NCBI GenBank assembly: GCA_002105175.1
Contig: MCGE01000014.1
Coordinates: 372,001 to 436,000 of the forward strand
Direction: 5' to 3'
Origin: Absidia repens
Taxonomy: Eukaryota; Mucoromycota; Mucoromycetes; Mucorales; Cunninghamellaceae
DNA length: 64,000 nt
Shown here: one piece after another, positions 44,823 through 56,358 of the stretch
How positions within the stretch are numbered: the first letter of the stretch is position 1
Layout: each line of letters starts with the position of its first letter
Translations under genes and position numbers: made by a program
The notes under the pieces: model-generated
Told to the model about the DNA's origin: nothing
Database searches by the model: none
The model's input: only the letters and a program-made list of their open reading frames with translations

Positions 44823-45580
44823 GGGATGAATGCTTCTGATATAAACGGCTGTGTGAGTTGTTGTTGTTGATCCTCTGTTCGATATTGTTTGACCGATGAT
44901 ACTACATGTGGATGTCGCATCACTACCGGAATACTGGGAAGTTGCGTTTCTCTTCTGAACTTGATGTAGTCGTCGTATTGGTATTCCTTGATAATGTTGG
45001 TGCCATTGTTATTGTTGATAGGTAGGGACCTTGTTGATGTGTTGCCTCGTCTTTCTCCAAGCTGCTTTTCAATATACCTCTTATCACCGTTGTTGTTATT
45101 ACTGTCATGGTTGCTGCTACTTCCGTTACAACTATTGTTTCCTAGTTCATCAGAAGGCATCAAGTAGTATATTTAGTAAAACGAAAAAAAAAAAAAAAAA
45201 AAAAAAAATTGAGTTAAAAGAGGTTTTAGAAAATAACGCTGCGATGCTCATCTAATCTTAATTGAAACGCCGCTATTTTCAACATTGGCTATCGCTTCCC
45301 CCTATTGCAAGTGACGGAAAAGGAGTCCCTGATCGGTCGCTTTTCATTCAACTTTCAAATCATCGATATGTCAATTGAATATTATAAAAAATATATACTC
45401 TGCCGCAAATTTTGTGCATTTGAGGCTATCCCTTTCACATCAGATCGAGAAACCCAAAAAAAAAATCTGGTAATTTCAAATAGCGACATCCAATTTTTTT
45501 CTTTATTTTTTTTTCTCACTTCTTCTTCGTACAGTACACGTTTTATTTACTTATTGATACCTTTGTGACGAATATTAGTA
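44823..45580. promoter_or_regulatory. Divergent region (forkhead / ARID2-like) with overlapping upstream frame
   Basis: Contains the 114-codon minus-strand frame at 45163-44819 described with the forkhead gene, an A-run at about 45185-45208, and a T/C tract before the plus-strand start at 45581. Confidence 0.5.
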
Positions 45581-48500
45581 ATGTCGAAACTTACAGTAGA
45601 CGACATTGAACGAACTCCTGAATATCTGCAGTTTGTCAAAGACTTGAAGCAATTCCATATATCAAAAGGGTATTGTACTGGGAAAATCAACTTTTTAATA
45701 TCACACAACTCCACTTTATCTCACTCTTTCTCAAATTCCTGTTCTTTAGGACTACTTTACAAACAGAACCCGTACTTGGTGGTAAAAAGGTGGATCTTTA
45801 CAAGTTATTCAAGTCAGTAAATGAATCTGGTGGTTTTGATCAAGTAAATACCTTACATGCAATACAAATTAATATAACATATATTATATATAGGTGTGTA
45901 TATTAACCACCCCTTCTCACCCTTTTGTTTATTTTATAGGTTACAAAGAACCGTACCTGGAAGCAAATTGGCGACGCATTTGACTTTCCTCCTACGTGTA
46001 CCAACAGTGCTTATATTTTAAAAGGGCTGTATATACGAAATTTGGTAGGTTTAGAAGAAGCAAACACACACAGCAGTATAGACTTATTGTTTTTGAACCC
46101 GGTTATTGTTAATAGATTGGTTGGGAAGAAGAAAAGGTATGGGGCAAGCAATGGATACCTCCAACGGAACTTCTTGGTCCTGTAAGTAAAAAATTCTTGT
46201 AGGGAAGGAGGGAGGGTGGATGGACACTCTGAATAAGAATAATGATTGATTTGACTCTCTCAATATCTTATATTTAGGACGCACATAAGGCATCGACGCT
46301 GGCAGGAAAATCGTTCAAGAAGACAGTTGGACGACAAAGGCAGCAAAATTCAATTGTGAATCATCACCATCATCATCATCACGTGTACTACCCCCCTCCC
46401 CAACAACAGCATCAACAACAGCAATATCAATATCAGCAATCTCAACCACAACAAAGACCCATTCAACCTCAACCAAATACGAGCATTTACCCTTCCCCTC
46501 ACCAACATCATTGCTCTTCTGAGCATGACCAACCTTTTACGCCTGATGTATATGTCGAATTTGCATCTCAGTTTGTACCGCCATCTGATCGCGACATCTT
46601 TGATCAACCTCATCAATGCTCCATCTCAGAACTTCATCATCAAAACCAACCATCATATCACGCTCATTCCAAAGAAGATTCACCTGGTAATTCAAAAAAA
46701 AAAAAAATACACATGCTTGATATTACATATACTCAACCTTATCATTTCAGTGCACACATCATTTACTAGCGAAACGAAGGATGAAATCTTGGCGGCATTA
46801 CAATATGGTACTCACTCACAAGTTGAATGGGCTTTGAAAATCATGGTGACAATTTCCTTCGAGTGTCCTGAAGAATTACGATTGGATCGCAACTCGTTAC
46901 TTTTGGAATTACTACTCAAGATTGCTGAAGTATCTTTACAACAAAGTGACGAAGCAGAATGCATGATGGAACATACATTGCAGATTCTTCATATCCTACG
47001 AAACTTTTCGTTTATCCGGGAAAATGCACAATTACTGGCAGCAAGCACTCAACTGAAACAAATGATGATCAAAAACCTGGTCTTATCTTCTTCTCATTAC
47101 ACACATTGCATTGATGTTCTGGAAAATGTAGCTACCTATATCGACATTGGTCCTTCAGACAACTACATTCTGTGTTTAGCAAGTCTGGTCTACGCCAATG
47201 AACGTCATGTTTTATTGGGATCGATGCGTGTTTTGACCTTACTCTCTCTCAACAAGAACAACCAAACTGCTCTGATTCCTGGATCAGCGCAAACGGCGGA
47301 TCGTATTCTTCAACTCCTTGTGGTCAACGACGAAGAGGTGATCGGCGCTGCACTGGAATATTTGTATCAATACACACGGATCTCGAATGCGTTTAGGTTA
47401 CAACTATTGACCACTCACTCAGGAGCTGATATTGGCATATTGGTGTCCCTTTTGATGGCGAAATCGAAATTCTTTATCCCACAGATTGTCAAGGAAGAAG
47501 ACGACGAACCAATAACTCCACTAGCAACATCCATGGAACAACAGTTGCAACTTCATGATTCTCGGAACTCTAATGGATCTTTTCATTCTGATTTAAATGG
47601 TGATCTCACAACAAATGATTCGTCCTTTGCTGGTCATGGCGATGTCCCTTGTGTACCCAACCTAGCAAGCTATCAAGAATTGGATGAACCTTATCGATGT
47701 TTGGGATGGTAAGTGTGTGCATTTTAAAAAAACAGTACTTTGGCTAAACGTATATTTAATTTTTATTATGAATAGGCTTAAAGATAAATTCGAATTGGCA
47801 GATTCAAGCAGTATTCTCTCTTTGGATGACATATATCTACTCTATGAAATACGATTTGGTCATGAACGGGCACTGAAAATGAAAGACTTCTATACTGTGT
47901 TGAAAATAGCTTTCCCAAGAACATCCTCACCGACATCTACCTTTGGAATTACAGGACAGCATGAATCTCAACGAAACACAGGGCCTGTGCTGGAGGGAAC
48001 GTGCGTTCGTGGTATTCAAATTAAAATATCCATTTTACAAGACGGTAATATCATTCGTTGTTCATCTTTTGATTGGAAGGAAACCTACTAACGTTTAATA
48101 TTTAAATTGATAGGATCCGATATATTGTGTCAATGGACGAATTGCTCCAAAACCTTCCAAGATGACATATCACTTCAACGGCACGTTCTGCATGACCATA
48201 TTGAATCAAGTGACGATATATGTATGTGGACTGATTGTGAAAAGACAGGAACCTTTAATGATAAGGTAGATATTGCGACGCATCTTCGAACCCATTTCGG
48301 TGATGAAGGACTGCAGCAACAACAGCAACAACAGCAACAACAACAACAGCAGCAACAAGACCACCAGCACCATCATCACCGTCATCATCATTCATCTGAA
48401 GCGGGTCCATCCTTATCTTCATTATCCCTCACCACACCGGGATCGTTGACCGTTTCATCCCCCGCGGAACAACAGCCCACCTATATAGCAACCTCCTCAG

Positions 48501-48802
48501 TCTCAGCCTCAGCCTCAGCCTCATCCTCCTTGCCAGCATCACCAGCGTCTTCATCATCACCGGCATCACCAAATGCTATTACCACAAACGGTGCCACATG
48601 CAGGATGCCTAGTGTGGATCTTTCACCTGTCCGTGGTGTGTCACTTGTAGCAGCTCACTTGCTCCGCCAGTTATCCAAGGACCCAAAAAGCCATGTGTAC
48701 TTTATGCCATACGAACGTGAACTAACCTTGATGGCTCAACAGCGACCAAGATTGACCCCATACATCCAATCTATGTTTTCCAATTTTAGTCTTTTAGCCT
48801 AG
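45581..48802 (+). CDS. RSC9: ARID2/RSC9-type SWI/SNF-family chromatin remodeller subunit
   Basis: Eight exons: 45581-45669, 45750-45843, 45940-46044, 46116-46181, 46278-46686, 46751-47708, 47776-48044, 48114-48802 (892 aa). N-terminal ARID domain: RTPEYLQFVKDLKQFHISKG, PVLGGKKVDLYKLFKSVNES, NRTWKQIGDAFDFPPTCTNS and KGLYIRNLIGWEE. Next come a His/Gln-rich linker and a helical armadillo-like region (EILAALQYGTHSQVEWALKI ... LGSMRVLTLLSLNKNNQ). An RFX-like winged helix (CLGWLKDKFELADSSS, MKDFYTVLKIAFPR, RGIQIKI) is followed by C2H2-like fingers (CQWTNCSKTFQDDISLQRHV; CMWTDCEKTG ... HLRTH). The domain order matches animal ARID2 of PBAF and yeast Rsc9. The symbol is by orthology. A poly-Gln run starts near 48316. 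AATAAA at 48902-48907. Confidence 0.9.
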
Positions 48803-49158
48803 TTTTAGCTTATAAAATTCAATTGTATCATCATCTTTTATATGTGTCTATTTTCTTTTCTATCATTATCCATTTATTTTATCTTTGTTGTATTATATTT
48901 TAATAAATGAAATCACACATTGTATATCATTTTATTGTCTTCTATATTTAATGTATCTGAAACGCCCTTGTCTTTTGATGTGTATTTATATCTAGATATA
49001 TGTGTGTTTGAAACCCATTCAAAATGAAACTAATATTGATTCGAAATGCAGTAGTAGACTATACACGGATACACACTTGATGTGATATGCTGTCCTTTAG
49101 CGACATCGTATAGTAAACCAGAATTGATATAGTCTTTAATTTCAATTTTTCACACTCG

Positions 49159-49219
<61 letters not shown>

Positions 49220-49554
49220 GATCTAGATTGTTAACTATGAATGATAGAGCTGAGGTAGGGCTACTTTTCATGTTAACTGATCTAGGCGGTGAGGGGAAGA
49301 TAAAGGGTGCGGTAAGTAGTCATTGATAAGGTAAAAAAATAGTACAAAGTGCTCTATAGCGGTGGCTACATGCACAGCACGACATACATTCATTGATATA
49401 ATGGTCGAGCAGCAATATGGTCACCTATGGCCAAAGACTACCCGTCAGTCTCTTGGTTTTGGCGGGCGAAAATAGTCATAGTGGGTGAACTAGAACGTGG
49501 GTGATCAGTACGACACTCATAAAACAATTCTTGTCATTTTGCAATGGGTCAGAG
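48803..49554. other. Gap with a 58-base poly(A) run
   Basis: The ARID2-like gene's polyadenylation signal lies at 48902-48907. A pure A-run occupies 49161-49218. The remainder up to 49554 has repeat-tail character for copy G. No gene seen. Confidence 0.5.
49161..49218. repeat. 58-nt poly(A) homopolymer
   Basis: This is the longest homopolymer in the window and lies intergenic, not adjoining any element end I can define. Confidence 0.9.
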
Positions 49555-50235
49555 AATGGTTAATAAAAAGGCACATTTTATTGAAGAATATTGGCAGATA
49601 CTAAAACTAAAGTGAGAGGGGCTCATTGTAACAAGGAATCTAATGAAAGGATCTATAATGAAAGAAATGTGGTGAATATGAAGATGAGGAATTAAGAATG
49701 TTCAACGTTAATCTAAAAGGACAACTGCCAAAAGGAAACTGATATGCTGTACACGGCGTTGCAAAAACTAGAGGTATTTTTTATTTATTATTAATGTACA
49801 ACAATCAACACAAATGAAAATCGGTGATGGTTGAAAAAAAAGGGATCTATTGCAAAAGACATGAAAGAGAGACCAATGGGACATCTTTAAAAGCAAGTAA
49901 AAAAAGACATATTTTATTTAGATGTAAACACAAATTATGGACGAAGTAACAGAAAACTAAGCTAACGGAGACTCTAAACAGCCAACTAATACTGTCTTCA
50001 GATCCTAGATCCAAAATGAAAGGGTCTCCCCATGCATCTCGTAATCACTTGGTTGAAACCCCTTCTAAACTAGACCTGATACTATTCTAAGTTCAACATA
50101 GTCCCATAGAAGTTGAATGGTGAATAAAAATTTAAGGGAAAAAAAATAATTTACAAAAAGAAAGGGAGCCGAAAAATTAAAGTAAGGGGGTACATAAACA
50201 AATATTCCACGTGGGCGGGATTTGAAATGGTGAAT
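49555..50235 (-). repeat. Dispersed repeat, copy G
   Basis: Minus orientation. Promoter-like edge CACGTGGGCGGG at 50208-50219; core ATGAAAGGGTCTCCCCATGC at 50018-50037; tail units GACATATTTTATTTAG at about 49906 and CACATTTTATTGAAGAATAT at about 49572. AGTTGAATGGTG sits in the usual place. Outside the edge, ACTGTAGAATAGTTTGTCACTCG lies at about 50457. Confidence 0.85.
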
Positions 50236-51263
50236 TTCTATTTTTCCATTACAACAAAAAAAAAGAAACTGCTACCCCCCTTAGTTTTTACAACAATGGA
50301 TATCATGCAATCTCGTCCACATTATTTTCTCTTTTTGTGACAACAACCACCACCGTTTAATTTCAGAAGCAGGAAGCAGGGTCGCTCTCTCCTCTTAATG
50401 CCTTTGCAGACAAGGATGAGCAATTCGGCTTAATGTGATTTACACCCCCCCTTTCACTGTAGAATAGTTTGTCACTCGCTATAGCATAGCTTATCCTCTG
50501 ATGATACTATGTGATCATGAATTGTATTTATTTGACAACAAGATGCTTTCCACACAGACATCCTACCTCATCTTTAGTCAGACGTCATAGTATTATCATT
50601 AGACTACATAGTTTAGTTTAGTCGTGATTGCTTATATCTATGTAATCAAATACATCTTGTCATTTTTGCTTTTATTTTGTCTTTGTCTTGTTGTATGGGT
50701 ATATTCGCACAGAACACTGCTTGTGCACTTAAAAGAAGAAGAAAGAAAACGCTGATATGTGCGTGTGTGGGAAAAAAAAAGTATTGTGTATAAGAAAAAC
50801 ATCGATCGACTGTCATTCTCAGTTCTCTATCCACCTTATGTACCGTACAGTACGTACTAATTTTTTTATTATTATATGAAGGAGAGGTATTTTCTCGAAT
50901 GGATCTAGAAATTGGCCGAGCTGGACGCATAAAGAAAAATAAGAAGAAAAAAAAAACCAGTGAAGCACGCATATCATAAAAATGTAATGCAACGAATGCA
51001 TCAAGATGTGATAATTAAACAACACTGGAAGGCATCTAGTACACCCGCAAAAACATTCACTTTTGCTTTGGTTAACGTCTTGATTCCTCAGTCAAAACCG
51101 AGCACCTTAGCATTTTCTTGATAAAGAAAAATTCAAGAGCAAACAAGCAAACAAAAATACATAGAGTATAAATGCATAAAAATGTGGTTTGTTTTATTGA
51201 GAGAAATTCATCTAAACTAAAACAAGTAAATAAATAGAATATGTAATAAGGAGAGGACGGGAA
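50236..51263. other. Gap with outer repeat block at about 50690-50990
   Basis: No gene. The outer repeat block (ATCGACTGTCATTCTCAG, GGACGCATAAAGAAAAATAA, GAAGCACGCATATC) lies at the same relative distance from copy G as the 42720-42990 block from copy F. TAGTTTAGTTTAG occurs at about 50610. Minus-strand 3' UTR of the Sec14-like gene probably fills 51180-51263. Confidence 0.45.
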
Positions 51264-51593
51264 TCAATAATCAATTATTTTGTATGGATCGCCAGTTAAT
51301 TCCAGGAGACGAGTCCAATAAATGTCAATATCAAAGTTGAAGTAGCGATTGCCGTAAAATTCAGTTTCAATTTGGTCTTCAGGAAGGTAATCAGGAAGGT
51401 AAGCCAGTTCAGAAGCATCTCGTTTGGTATCCGCATTATCGCCACTTTTTTCCACCACAAACTTGATTTTAGCCCTTGTCACTGGATCAATGAAGGGGGA
51501 GATCAATTTGAAAGAAGTCAAGAAGAACCAGGGCGCTACATTGTAAGACATGATTGTTAGTCGTTGTTGACTTGCCCTTCCTCCTCGTCTCCA

Positions 51594-51626
<33 letters not shown>

Positions 51627-52508
51627 TGTGTACTTACATTTCACAATAAAGGCATAACCTATCAATTTTCGAATAAGAAAAAAAGAAAAATAGCGAAATC
51701 AGTTGACAATAAAAGGGATAAAATGGAGAAGTGAGTGGGGGTTTTTTTTTCTATACCTAAGCGTTCAGGGTAATGGTTGCTTAAAATTTCCAAAAACTTT
51801 TTCGAAGTGGCCAAACTTGGGTGATGAGCAGCCAAAGCGCCTTTAAAGTCAATGATGATATCAATCGTTTCCACTCCTTTTGGCATAAGACGAATGCCAC
51901 GTTCCAAGCAAAATACAATATGTTTGATTTGTCGGTCGTTGTCCTTTGAATTTTGATGTCGAGGTCGCATAACCCAGAGAGGTCGTCCTGCAAGGTCGAA
52001 ACCGCTGTAGTACATTTTTCCTGTTTCCGCTTCGGGTCGAATATAAGAGGGATCCAATTGATCGGGTCGGAAGTCACGTCGCCAATGAATGGTGCTTTCC
52101 AACATCGTTTTTGCTGCCTATATCAATAAAAGTAAAAATAGAATAGTAATAATGTGTCAATATTTCCATGGCTGATATGGATGGTGGATGATTGCCTAAT
52201 AAGGTGTGACATTTTTTTTTCTCTCTTACCTCGAAGTCCCATTTCCTAGCACGCATATACCTGTGAAGCGTGGCATCAGTCAAAAATCCTTTCTCATTGG
52301 GATAATAGTCATCTGTTTCCGGTAATATGATAGTACTGATATATTCCCGTAACTGAGTAAGTTTTTGTTGTTGTGAGTCGTCTAAAACGGGTGCTGTGGG
52401 TGGTTGATAATCTTTCTGGACCGTAAGTATCGGGTCCCGGACAGGTTCTTTTTCATTGAGGGATGGATCCGCCGAGGCTTTGGGTTCCGCTGATCTAAAA
52501 AATCCCAT
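51264..52508 (-). CDS. Sec14-like CRAL-TRIO lipid-transfer protein
   Basis: Four exons: 52508-52230, 52117-51757, 51658-51638, 51535-51264 (310 aa). A CRAL-TRIO-N helix bundle (LTDATLHRYMRARKWDFEAA) leads into the CRAL-TRIO fold: GFDLAGRPLWVMRPRHQNS, HIVFCLERGIRLMP, ETIDIIIDFKGA, LEILSNHYPERLGIGYAF, and PWFFLTSFKLISPFIDPVT. This fold moves phosphatidylinositol or other lipids between membranes. It most resembles the Pdr16/Sfh branch by eye, without proof. Exon 3 is only 21 nt. The start at 52508 is the first ATG after a stretch lacking coding character. Confidence 0.9.
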
Positions 52509-53132
52509 AGTCAAGTGATGCTGGTAGGTAAGTAAGTTGAAGATAAAAAAAAAATGGCAGTGAAGAAGAAAGAAAAAGTAAAATATGTAGGAAAAAAAGA
52601 ATTGGAAAAAAAGGAAAAGGGGGCCGGTCGGGACTTCAATGACTCTCGCCTTGAATTCACTTTTTTGGTGAAAGCACCCCACGGTGCAATTCAACCAATG
52701 ATTTGACAGCGGTAGAATTTTAGGCGATAAATAAAAGCTGATAGCTATGTTGGAAAGAGCAAATACTAGTGATAATCTTGTAATAGTGATAGTAATAATA
52801 TTAAATAATAAAATATAGTAATGTTAATAATGATATTGATACTAGTGGTATTTAATGTTGTGAAATAAAATTAACGATAATAATACAAATTCCATCACCC
52901 ACTACCAAGAGCAGTAAGTCATCAAGCTTTACTGAGGTGTGGAACGGCGTTTAAAATAAAAACCTTTTTTTTTCGCAAAGGACAGGGGGGAGGCCAGAGC
53001 GAAGCGATCAAATTATTTTTTTAAGGACAGTCACTGAAAAAAGAGTTTTTGTTGATATTTTTTTTTCTTAGCCTTGTTCTCTCCCTTCCTTTTTATTTTT
53101 TTCATAACTAACCCTTTTTATATACATCGGTC
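52509..53132. promoter_or_regulatory. Divergent promoter region (Sec14-like / ATP1)
   Basis: About 620 bp. The ATP1 side has long T and CT blocks (53058-53105) typical of strongly expressed fungal genes. The middle carries imperfect AATAATA repeats near 52790-52890. No gene. Confidence 0.5.
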
Positions 53133-54952
53133 ATGTTGAGAAACGCTACTCGTATTGCTCGTCCCGCTTTGGCTGCCTTTGCTAAGGCTTCCCCTGCTGT
53201 AAGTTTAAGAGTGACATCTTTTTTTTTTGAAATCAATAGTGCGTCCAATCTTACTCAATTTAAACTCTCTCTAATAGGTACGCATCAACATTGGTGCTGC
53301 TTCTGCTTTCCGTACCTATGCTACTGCCAAGCCTTCCACCTCCGAAGTCTCTTCTATCCTCGAAGAACGTATCTTGGGTTCCTCTTCTGAAGCCAACCTT
53401 CAAGAAACCGGTCGTGTCTTGTCCATTGGTGATGGTATTGCCCGTGTTTATGGTTTGAAGAATGTCCAAGCCGAAGAAATGGTTGAATTCTCCAGCGGTC
53501 TCAAGGTAAATGTTTTTTTAAGAAGCTCAGTGTTAAAATGAATATGAATTGTATGACGGTTTGTTTGGTAGTACTTGATACTCATCATTTCTTTATTAGG
53601 GTATGGCTCTTAACTTGGAAGCTGACAATGTCGGTATTGTGGTGTTCGGTAACGATCGTTTGATCAAGGAAGGTGACACTGTCAAGCGTACTGGTGCCAT
53701 TGTTGACGTCCCCGTCGGTCCCGGTATCTTGGGTCGTGTTGTCGATGCTCTCGGTAACCCCATTGATGGTAAAGGTCCTTTGGAAACCGCTGGTCGCTCT
53801 CGTGTCCAAGTCAAGGCTCCTGGTATCTTGCCCCGTCACTCTGTCAACGAACCTATGCAAACTGGTATCAAGTCTGTCGACTCCATGGTGCCCATTGGTC
53901 GTGGTCAACGTGAATTGATTATTGGTGATCGTCAAACCGGTAAGACCGCTGTTGCTCTTGACACCATCCTCAACCAAAAGAACTGGAACAACGGATCTGA
54001 CGAAGCCAAGAAGTTGTACTGTATCTACGTTGCCGTTGGTCAAAAGCGATCCACCGTTGCCCAATTGGTCCGTACTTTGGAAGAAAACGATGCCATGAAG
54101 TACACCATTGTTGTTGCTGCTACTGCCTCTGAAGCCGCTCCTCTCCAATACCTCGCTCCTTTCTCCGGTGCCGCCTTTGGTGAATGGTTCCGTGACAACG
54201 GTCGTCACTCTTTGATCATCTATGACGATTTGTCCAAGCAAGCTGTTGCTTACCGTCAAATGTCTCTTTTGCTCCGTCGTCCTCCTGGTCGTGAAGCTTA
54301 CCCTGGTGATGTTTTCTACCTCCACTCCCGTTTGTTGGAACGTGCTGCCAAGATGAACAAGGACTTTGGTTACGGCTCCATGACTGCTTTGCCCATCATT
54401 GAAACCCAAGGTGGTGATGTGTCTGCTTACATTCCTACCAACGTCATTTCCATTACTGATGGTCAAATTTTCTTGGAAGCTGAACTCTTCTTCAAGGGTA
54501 TCCGTCCCTCCATCAACGTCGGTCTCTCCGTGTCCCGTGTCGGTTCCGCTGCCCAAACCAAGGCCATGAAGCAAGTCGCCGGTTCCCTCAAGCTCTTCTT
54601 GGCCCAATACCGTGAAGTTGCTGCCTTCGCTCAATTCGGTTCTGATTTGGATGCCTCCACTCAATTCTTGTTGAACCGTGGTGCCCGTTTGACTGAATTG
54701 TTGAAGCAACCTCAATACTCTCCCTTGTCTATCCAAGTTCAAGTCCCCATCGTCTTTGCTGGTGTCAACGGTTTCCTTGACAAGATCCCCGTCCAAAAGG
54801 TCGTTGACTGGGAAAAGGACTTCATCTCTTACATCTCTGCTGAACACAAGTCTGTCCTCGAAGAAATCCGCACCCAAGGTGTCCTCTCCAAGGATTTGGA
54901 AGGCAAGCTCCGTGAAATCTGCGATACTCACACCAAGTCTTTCATTGCTTAA
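53133..54952 (+). CDS. ATP1: Mitochondrial F1-ATP synthase subunit alpha
   Basis: Three exons: 53133-53198, 53278-53505, 53600-54952 (548 aa, standard). A basic, hydroxylated presequence ([20 protein letters not shown] ... FRTYAT) targets mitochondria. The Walker A motif is [10 protein letters not shown]; other landmarks are [80 protein letters not shown] and [19 protein letters not shown]. Codon use is strongly biased to C- and T-ending optimal codons, unlike its neighbours, which fits very high expression. AATAAA lies at 55069-55074. Subunit alpha binds nucleotide non-catalytically in the alpha3-beta3 head of complex V. Confidence 0.99.
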
Positions 54953-56358
54953 ATACACAAACCAAATACAAAAAATCAAAAAACTGGAATTCGGGTGTAA
55001 GTAGTAAGTAGTTAGTTAGTTAGTTAGTTTTTTATCATTTAGATCAAACAAATTAGGACCTTTTTATCAATAAAATGATTCTTTCCTTTTTGCTCCCTCC
55101 CAAAAAAAAAAAAAAGTCTTCATATATTTATTTGTGAGATGTGTTATGAAATGTGTTTGATTGTATGCTTTGCTGCACGATACTCTCTGTGGTAATTTGT
55201 CTTTGTTTGGTTTTTTGGTGTATAGTTTTTGATCGAAGTAGACAGACGGTGGAAACATAGTTTTATGATAAGTCTCAAAGCGGTAGCGAAATATTAATGC
55301 TTGATGAAACAATATCATAAAAATGATCAGCTAAGATGGATTCAATATTTTGTATTTCTGATCATTTGAGCAAGAGTGGCCCTTACAAAAAAATGACATA
55401 TGGTTCAAACGCCGAATGCTAGCCTGTATTCAAAAAAAAAAAAAAATTAAAAAATACACATTAGAATTCCGTTGGTCCTGAAAAATTAGAAGAATCGCCC
55501 AAAAGCCACCAGCTTGTGGTTAGACCTGGAACTATGACGGACAGCACACCCTACAAAATATATATATCTATATATTCAGCAAGATGTACTAAATTCAGCC
55601 AATTGGAAGATATTGCACTATTTGAGAAGACTGAGAAAATCTACCAGACAAAAAATCAACTGTGCATCACCTCAAAGACAATCGCGTGTCGGGATTTTAA
55701 AAAAGTGGTTTGTACAAGCCTTCAAAATCATCAAACATAGTCATCATATATATGAGTACAAAGGAAGGTATTTTTATTCATTTGAACTATACTACAATTA
55801 CTACAACTAAAACTAAAGCTACACCAATATCAATACAAAAGACCATGAACAAAGAGCGATCTATGATAATCTGAATACAATTCCGTTAGCCATCAACATA
55901 AACAAATCTCACATATATCAAGACATGAAAGTGAAGAAAAAGTCAATATCAGAGAGGGCAAGTATAACGTCTTCATAGAAAGGATCGAGCGTAATTGATC
56001 CAAACTAAGACAGAATATGACTTAATCATCATCTATGAACTTTTTTCCTTCCTTTCGCAAATAAAAAATTAAAAAAAAAATTACCTTTTGATCGAGAATG
56101 TGTTAAAGAGAAAAGAAAGAACGATAACAAGAATTTTTGAGAGGAGGGGCGCTTTTATAGTAAAACTGGATGATAAAAATTTTTCAGACTTGCTTGGGCA
56201 CACCGTCTCAATTTTTATTACATTTCAGGCGCCGCTATTTTTGGAAATGAGTGATCCTAGAACCAAAAATTATTAGGCATTTATTACTTCCGTTTCTTTT
56301 GTGCACCTCTTTCTCGCTTTTATTTTATTTTTTGTCTTTATCAAATAGAATTTGCAAT
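54953..56358. other. Intergenic gap, no gene seen
   Basis: ATP1 3' UTR with TAGTTAGTTAGTTAG repeats near 55006-55030 and AATAAA at 55069-55074, then about 1.2 kb of AT-rich DNA with A-runs near 55101 and 55432. No recognised RNA or protein gene. Confidence 0.5.

Noticed and set aside
53585..54979. 464-codon open frame antisense to ATP1
   Set aside because: It mirrors the strongly biased codon use of ATP1 (few codons whose complements are stops). It has no independent start context, introns or known domain.
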